The notes under the pieces were generated by a model. The model ran no database searches. It saw only the letters and a program-made list of their open reading frames with translations, and was not told the origin of the DNA. Positions 58,880 through 64,000 of a stretch of DNA of 64,000 nucleotides are shown here, piece by piece. Made by a program: the position numbers and the translations under genes. This stretch comes from Lycium barbarum. Lineage: Eukaryota > Streptophyta > Magnoliopsida > Solanales > Solanaceae. How positions within the stretch are numbered: the first letter of the stretch is position 1; every line of letters begins with the position of its first letter. The stretch lies in contig NC_083347.1 in NCBI RefSeq assembly GCF_019175385.1, forward strand, positions 121,528,124 through 121,592,123, given 5' to 3'.

Positions 58880-59040
58880 AAAAGAGGTTTTGGACGTTTT
58901 GAACCGGAGCGGTTCCGGTTTTGGGTTTTTAACCGGTAAACCGGAACCGGTGGCAAGTTCCGATTTTTAGACCGGAAACCGGCCAGTTTTATAACTTGTT
59001 ACCGGTCCGGTTCTGGTTCAAACCGGTTGACACCCTTACT
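58880..59040 (+). mobile_element. Probable right terminus of the hAT element (CCGG-rich subterminal repeats)
   Basis: Repeated AACCGG / CCGGTTCCGG / ACCGGAACCGG motifs end at CAAACCGGTTGACACCCTTA. On the minus strand this reads TAAGGGTGTCAACCGG, the usual form of plant hAT ends. The 8-bp target duplication could not be checked because no left end was found. Confidence 0.55.
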
Positions 59041-59687
59041 CTAAGGCCTGAAATGCTATTTATCATTTTTGTTGTTTTTTTGGCCTGTTCCCTAAATATT
59101 TCCCGTACAATAACTTTTTTTTTTTTTAAAAAAAAAAAAAAAGCAAACCCGCGCGAAATTAAACCCACCTAACCGTCCTCCCTCTCACAACCAAAGGAAT
59201 AGTCGCTCCCCTAATCCTTCACTTGGAAATCCCAAAAACCTAAAACTTGCCCCCGTTTAACTTCAAAGGTTCGTGCAGATCCTCTAACATAAAAGAAACA
59301 GTCGCTCTGCTAAGGACAAGAACAAATCAAAGTTGCTGACAAATTTCTCTTCAGTAAATTGCATCGCATCGGAGTTATAGTTCCCTCGTATGTGAAAACA
59401 AGTCTCCATGGAGAAAGAAAAAGAAGGCAATGAAGACGCTGCTACAAGAGGACCATCACCAAAGCATCCATCTTAGGCAACATCAATGGATTTACTTTGG
59501 TGTTGGAGGACCTCTCCAAAGTTTGAAAAAGTCAAAAACTTTTCTGTGGTCAAATTCTAATGTAAAAAGTACTTTATCATAAAATTCTGGGTTGTTTCTC
59601 TGAAACTGGCTTTGGAGTTTCTGTTGGAACTTTAAGATGTAAGTTTTTGGCTTTTCACTCTGAGTGTTTGAGTATGTTATAATCATA
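59041..59687. other. Unassigned sequence, possibly 5' end of a gene
   Basis: A poly-T/poly-A stretch at 59118-59142 is followed by C-rich sequence that looks like a plant 5' untranslated region. It leads to a 22-codon frame at 59408-59476 (MEKEKEGNEDAATRGPSPKH plus two residues) that stops without further coding. No family recognised. It may be a gene start captured or truncated. Confidence 0.3.
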
Positions 59688-59945
59688 CTCCCTTCGTCCC
59701 ATAATAAGTGATACCTTAGCATTAAAAAACCAATAATGTAATGAGAAATTTACTAAATTACACCTATATAATAAAAATAAACTAATTTTCCCTCTTAATT
59801 AGAGCATGTACAAATGGTAATCCTTTTGACATTGGGAATCCAACAATACTTAGTTATTATGTGGATTTTCCAATCATCATTTAGATGTTATTTTGACTTT
59901 TTCGGTTTTGTTTAAGGGTAGAGTTGAAAATAACAAGCGACGGAG
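59688..59945. mobile_element. Stowaway-like MITE
   Basis: Left end CTCCCTTCGTCCCATAATAA preceded by TA (59686-59687); right end CGACGGAG followed by TA. Same terminus family as the MITE at 51113, but the right terminal repeat is short. Confidence 0.62.
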
Positions 59946-60990
59946 TATAATATTTCTATCACTCTTTCAGGTGTCTGTTTTGAGTATGTGCTTTGATGCT
60001 CCAGTAAGTGTGACTCCAAAAAAAGGACCCCTGATAACAAATGCTCTTGACAGTATCTCTTTGCTGTCTTTTTGACTGACATCTCTCTAACTAATCGTGA
60101 GGATATTTTCGGTCTTTTATCTCCTTAATGTCTTGTACTTCTAATTTTTAAAATTCCTTGGTCGTGCCAATGTAGTTTACATATTTTGGTAATGTGTCCC
60201 TTTTTGAGATTCAATTAATCTCAAATGGCTTATTTTTTAGCTTTCATCCAACATCTCCAGCATAGCTAATGAGATTAACATGTTTTCTTGTATTTGTTTG
60301 TTCAATCTTCTTGACTTCTGCTTGATTTTAGGTTAGAATGTTCTTGATTTTAGGTTGGAATGTCGGTCACCTACAAGTACTTCTCTATTTCAAACAATCA
60401 GATTCTAACAGCTGTGTTTAGAGGGAAGCATTTGTCAATAATATCTAAGGTTTTGATGTTTAGTGCATTTTCATCACCGTTTCTCATGGTATTTATCCTC
60501 CACGAAACATATTTGACGTGCTTAGAGAAAAATACTTAGAGGACCACGTTTTAGCAACTTAATCCACCGTTATGACTTTCTTAGAAGCAGGATCAGAGTT
60601 TTCTGATTGATCACTTCTATATTCCATCCTTTTTAAAAAAAAAAAGTTAGTTTATATTATTTCCAAAAGGGGATAATTACATGGTAACTATCCAGCATAG
60701 AATGACAGGGCATTCTTGCTCAAGAGGGGTCTCCTCCTACACCAATAAGCTCACAAAAGAGATTTTGAACAAATGTTGAATCTGAGAAATAACAGATTCA
60801 TCATTTGTTCCAATCTACTTAGCCTATACCAACTTTCTTTTTCCTAATTCTGAAGTTGGCCATTCCACTCTTATCAAGTCTATATGGACCAATTGCATCC
60901 TTAGGTAAGTTTTGTGGGTTTTGAATAGCATAATTCATGTCCTTAATAGAGCCTTGCTTTGAAAGAATATCTGCTACTGTGTTAGCCTCC
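59946..60990. other. Non-coding DNA, possibly LINE 3' flank
   Basis: No gene recognised. Short plus-strand frames (for example ending at 60075) have no domain. An A11 run at 60641 and the stretch up to 60990 may include the 3' untranslated end of the LINE to the right. Confidence 0.3.
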
Positions 60991-62020
60991 CTATAGCAGG
61001 CCTCCTAGCTTGTTGAGCCATTCTTGAATTTCTTCAATCATGTTCTGAAATCTCCAAGAAGCTTTGCTGATTCCTTTGATCATATCCACCATGATTTTTG
61101 AGTCCATTTCTAGAATGATATTGTGCAAGTCTAGATTTGAATTGTATTGCAAACCCAAAAGTGCAACTTTGATTTCTGCCATATTGTTGCTACAATATTC
61201 AAGTGACTCTGAAAATCCAAGAATCGTTTTGCCTTCATGGTTCCTGATGATACCTCCTGCTCCTGCTTTCTTCAGTTCACCCATAGAGCTTCCATCTGTA
61301 TTGATTTTGTACTGATTTGGTTGTGGTTTCTCCTAATACACTGGAAAGGTACTGATTGGAGCAGAATATACATCTGCAATGACACAAATATCTTTCCAAG
61401 ACAAGTGAAGGTTAATCTGTGTAAAATGTCTATATAATAATATCTTAATATGAAAGTTAATCTGGTTTACTATTCTATATACTGAATATGCTTTTTGTCC
61501 ATACCTACTGGCTCCTCTCCTCTTCCAAAGTTCCCAGGTAATATACATTGGGAGAATTTTACAAAGAGTTTTGTGCAAAGCATTAGAGCTATCATAAGCC
61601 CACCAAGTCCATATTACCTGTCTAATACTCCCATAATGAAGCTTAACTGCAAGAGGGTTAGCAAAGAAACTCCATCTTTTCTTAGCGATATCACCTTCAA
61701 CAAAGACATGATTCATGGTTTCAGTTTGAGGCTGGTTACAACCAGTTACATCTAGACACAACCTGTTGGCCAAACTTGGGGAGAATGTCATCAAATGGGA
61801 GTTTTCTTTTGAGAATTCTCCAATTCAAAAACGCCACTTTGAAAGGCATTCCTTTATGCCAGAGATTACCGTAAGAATCATTTTTGTTCTTCCTTTGTCT
61901 AGTAATCTCTCTAGCAGAAGAACAAGTGAAATTTCCATCACTATTGTGGGTCCAAATGCAGGAATCAAGAGAGTTTTGGTCAGCAATCTTGATACTTTCT
62001 ATCTGAATGAAAATAGAATA
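60991..62020 (-). pseudogene. LINE 3' part: zinc-binding RT domain (zf-RVT) and RNase H
   Basis: Minus strand from about 62010: DSCIWTHNSDGNFTCSSARE, then GIPFKVAFLNWRILKRKLPF, DDILPKFGQQVVSRCN, ETMNHVFVEGDIAKKRWSFF, the zinc-binding region that follows RT in plant L1 LINEs. Then IWTWWAYDSSNALHKTL and WELWKRRGASRYG. After a stop and frame change near 61330 comes RNase H: KAGAGGIIRNHEGKTILGF, SNNMAEIKVALLGLQY, ILEMDSKIMVDMIKG. An RNase H domain at the 3' end is known for some plant LINEs. The RT core lies outside or is lost. Confidence 0.83.
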
Positions 62021-62099
62021 TTCACATTAAATTAATAGAATATCGACCAATTGATCTCAAATCTTACCTTCTAACACATAAAATTTCAAACTTTCCGTC

Positions 62100-64000
62100 A
62101 TAATCCAATCATGAAAAAGTAAGAAGATCAGTAACAGAGGGAAAATGAAACCGAATCTTGTAGCGGACCTGATCATGGAGAAAGAAATAAGCTTTTTGAT
62201 AACGTCCAAATACACTCCTCAAAGAGAAAGTGTACACGGTCGTATGCAATATATTTACCCAACTATGAGTCGAGATCGATCCCACAGGGAACAATATGCT
62301 AGGCGATTAAGAAAGTAAGGAACTTTCACCAACTAAGCTAAAGCCAAACGATAGATAATATTTTGGTTTTGTTTGAGAAAATTATAACTAATGCGGAAAT
62401 GTAAACTAACCTAGAAAGCAAGTAAAATGATCAATGGCCACAAGCATAGATAATAGGAGACTACACTCAAGTAACGATCCAATATATTTCATGATTTTAC
62501 AACTAAGAGCGGGTTTATGTTAATAGATAATGATTTCTAAAATCTCATTGCAAGTCTTCCAACCAAATCAATGAATTTCACTCTAAGCTTTTCCAAGCCT
62601 TAGAGTGTGATATTAGGCACAATCAATTTAACCTCAAGTAACTATCCTCTTCCGAGCTCAAGTTATTAGATGGGTTTAATGACCCAAATTCTTGTTAATT
62701 AATCTTTCTCAACCTAGATTTCCTCTTCCAAGCTCAATCTAAGTAAATGAGTGAGTCCCAGGGTTAGCTAATCCCTTTGGAAACATTCAAGAACGAGATT
62801 AATTAAATCAACAAAGACCCACTTCAATAGCAATAAGAATCATTCAATACATAAGCATAACAAGAGTTTCACACCAAACTTTAATCAAGAATATTTTCAT
62901 AAACAAGATTCAAGTAATGGAATAGAAAGCTACATACTTAGATATACAATACAAAGCAAGGAATTGAAGGAATGAATTAAAGGTTTAAGAAATACTCAAC
63001 CAAATCTTCAAATCTTCAACCCCAAAGTGTGGTATAGAAACCTAGTCTCCAAAACTTGTAAAAAACTGCCAAAGATATGTATTACAAACCCTAAAAGAGT
63101 ATTTATATTATTCCAAAAACGGGAACAAAATCTGGACCATAATACCCTCTTGCACAACATGCTGCACAACATGCTATTCGCATGTTCAACATGCTAACCG
63201 CATGTTGTGCCAAAACCGTAGCATCTGGTAACAATTTCTCTGTCACCACATGCTGCACAACATGTTGCTCGCATGTTGCACATGTTGCGCCATGTGCTAC
63301 TCGCACATGGTGCCACTTTCTCTGGCAGCAGATGCTGCACCACATGTTGCTAGCATGTTCAACATGCTGCACCATGTGCTATTAGCATGTGGTGCCAGAA
63401 ATGTTGATCTGTTCTATTTTTGCTCTATTTTGGTATGTTATGCTCTCCGGACATCTTTTCCTACAAAACAACATAAAAACACAAAAAGTAACAATAAAAG
63501 TGCTTAAAGAGTCACAAAAACTTAAGGAATTAGCATCGAATATCGCGTAATTTCACGACTCATCAACTACCCCCAACTTAAAGTCTTTGCTTGTCTTCAA
63601 GCAAATCAAAACAAAAATCTCAATGAGGAACCACTTTAAGCACAAAAACATGACTTTGGTTGATACCAACAATTAGGCTACAAGCATGTGAAGCTTCAAC
63701 CAAATAACTCCCTCATTTCAAAATACAATTTCAAGAATGCAATAGAGATATAAAACTATCAAGTAACAACACTCAAGTCTCAATAAGTGACTCAAAACCA
63801 CTAGTTTACTAGATATGCTCAATTGACTCAACTTGGAATTTTTGAACATCACCACTCTATCGTAATCCATATGCCCTCACAAGAAAGAAAGTCCCAAAAT
63901 CACTATATTCACAACAATAACGCAAGGGACAAATACACAAAGTCACTCACACTCAACAAAGAAATTCTAGTGCTTACAAATATCACACCATAAGCTTGCC
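62100..64000 (+). repeat. Unclassified LTR-retrotransposon-like non-coding sequence
   Basis: The stretch from TGATAACGTCCAAATACACT (about 62197) through GTCGAGATCGATCCCACAGG to ACCCCCAACTTAAAGTCTTT (about 63570) resembles long non-coding parts of large plant Gypsy (Tat/Ogre-like) elements as I remember them. No primer site, polypurine tract, LTR pair or coding frame is visible, so the class is uncertain. It runs beyond the window. Confidence 0.35.
63150..63395. repeat. CATG-rich minisatellite
   Basis: Degenerate units of about 20-30 bp built on CACAACATGCTG, GCATGTTCAACATGCT and CATGTGCTA in both orientations, about ten units. It produces open frames on both strands (65-90 codons) that I attribute to repetition. 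Confidence 0.78.

Noticed and set aside
59408..59476. 22-codon frame beginning MEKEKEGNED as a small peptide gene
   Set aside because: It has a decent-looking leader, but there is no supporting homology, no downstream exon and no conserved peptide motif; mentioned only as a possible truncated gene start.
63182..63507. Cysteine/histidine-rich frames that look like a zinc-binding protein
   Set aside because: Produced by the CATG minisatellite, which gives similar peptides on both strands.

Overview
This window looks like plant nuclear DNA, most probably from a Solanaceae species. It is AT-rich and split by introns. It carries chromovirus Gypsy, Copia, CACTA, Helitron, hAT, LINE and MITE sequences, and a TTG-tailed SINE of the tobacco TS / SolS type. 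The family-level call is an inference from repeat types. I see no intact ordinary gene, no rRNA or tRNA gene and no CRISPR array. Every recognisable host gene is broken.

Layout, left to right. 1-4085 is the right part of a CACTA transposon inserted into a pentatricopeptide-repeat (PPR) gene fragment that runs on the minus strand (4086-4280). 4870-6834 is non-coding, with Helitron-like ends. 6835-23702 is a 5'-truncated Copia element. It is split by a 12.7-kb non-autonomous Gypsy element (8538-21213, TSD ACTAG). That element's gag is itself split by a 6.6-kb coding-less LTR element (13552-20182, TSD GAATT). A 434-bp foldback with two head-to-head tRNA-like arms (22302-22735, TSD GTTGT) sits in the Copia reverse transcriptase. 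24190-26577 is a Helitron-like, internally repetitive segment.

27090-45280 (minus) and 48990-55948 (plus) hold two related LRR receptor-like kinase (subfamily XII-like, non-RD) pseudogenes in inverted orientation. The minus copy is cut inside its kinase domain by a 15.0-kb chromovirus (27715-42732, TSD TATTC), whose left LTR carries a 5.7-kb CACTA element (29609-35345, TSD TAA) with recognisable transposase genes. The plus copy has frameshifts and a MITE-bearing, partly duplicated intron. The spacer holds a SINE, a LINE interrupted by a foldback and a MITE, and AT-rich DNA.

56072-58332 encodes an almost complete hAT transposase with one frameshift, followed by (TA)n and a CCGG-rich hAT-type terminus. 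60991-62020 is the 3' part of a second LINE (zinc-binding and RNase H regions, minus). 62100-64000 resembles non-coding LTR-retrotransposon sequence with a CATG-rich minisatellite.

The most unusual structure is the Gypsy element at 8538-21213. Both of its outer ends are the U5 end of its LTR: its 5' LTR is replaced by a perfect 176-bp inverted copy of the last 176 bp of the other LTR, yet the whole is bounded by TG...CA and a perfect 5-bp target duplication. This suggests integration of an aberrant reverse-transcription product with two U5 ends.
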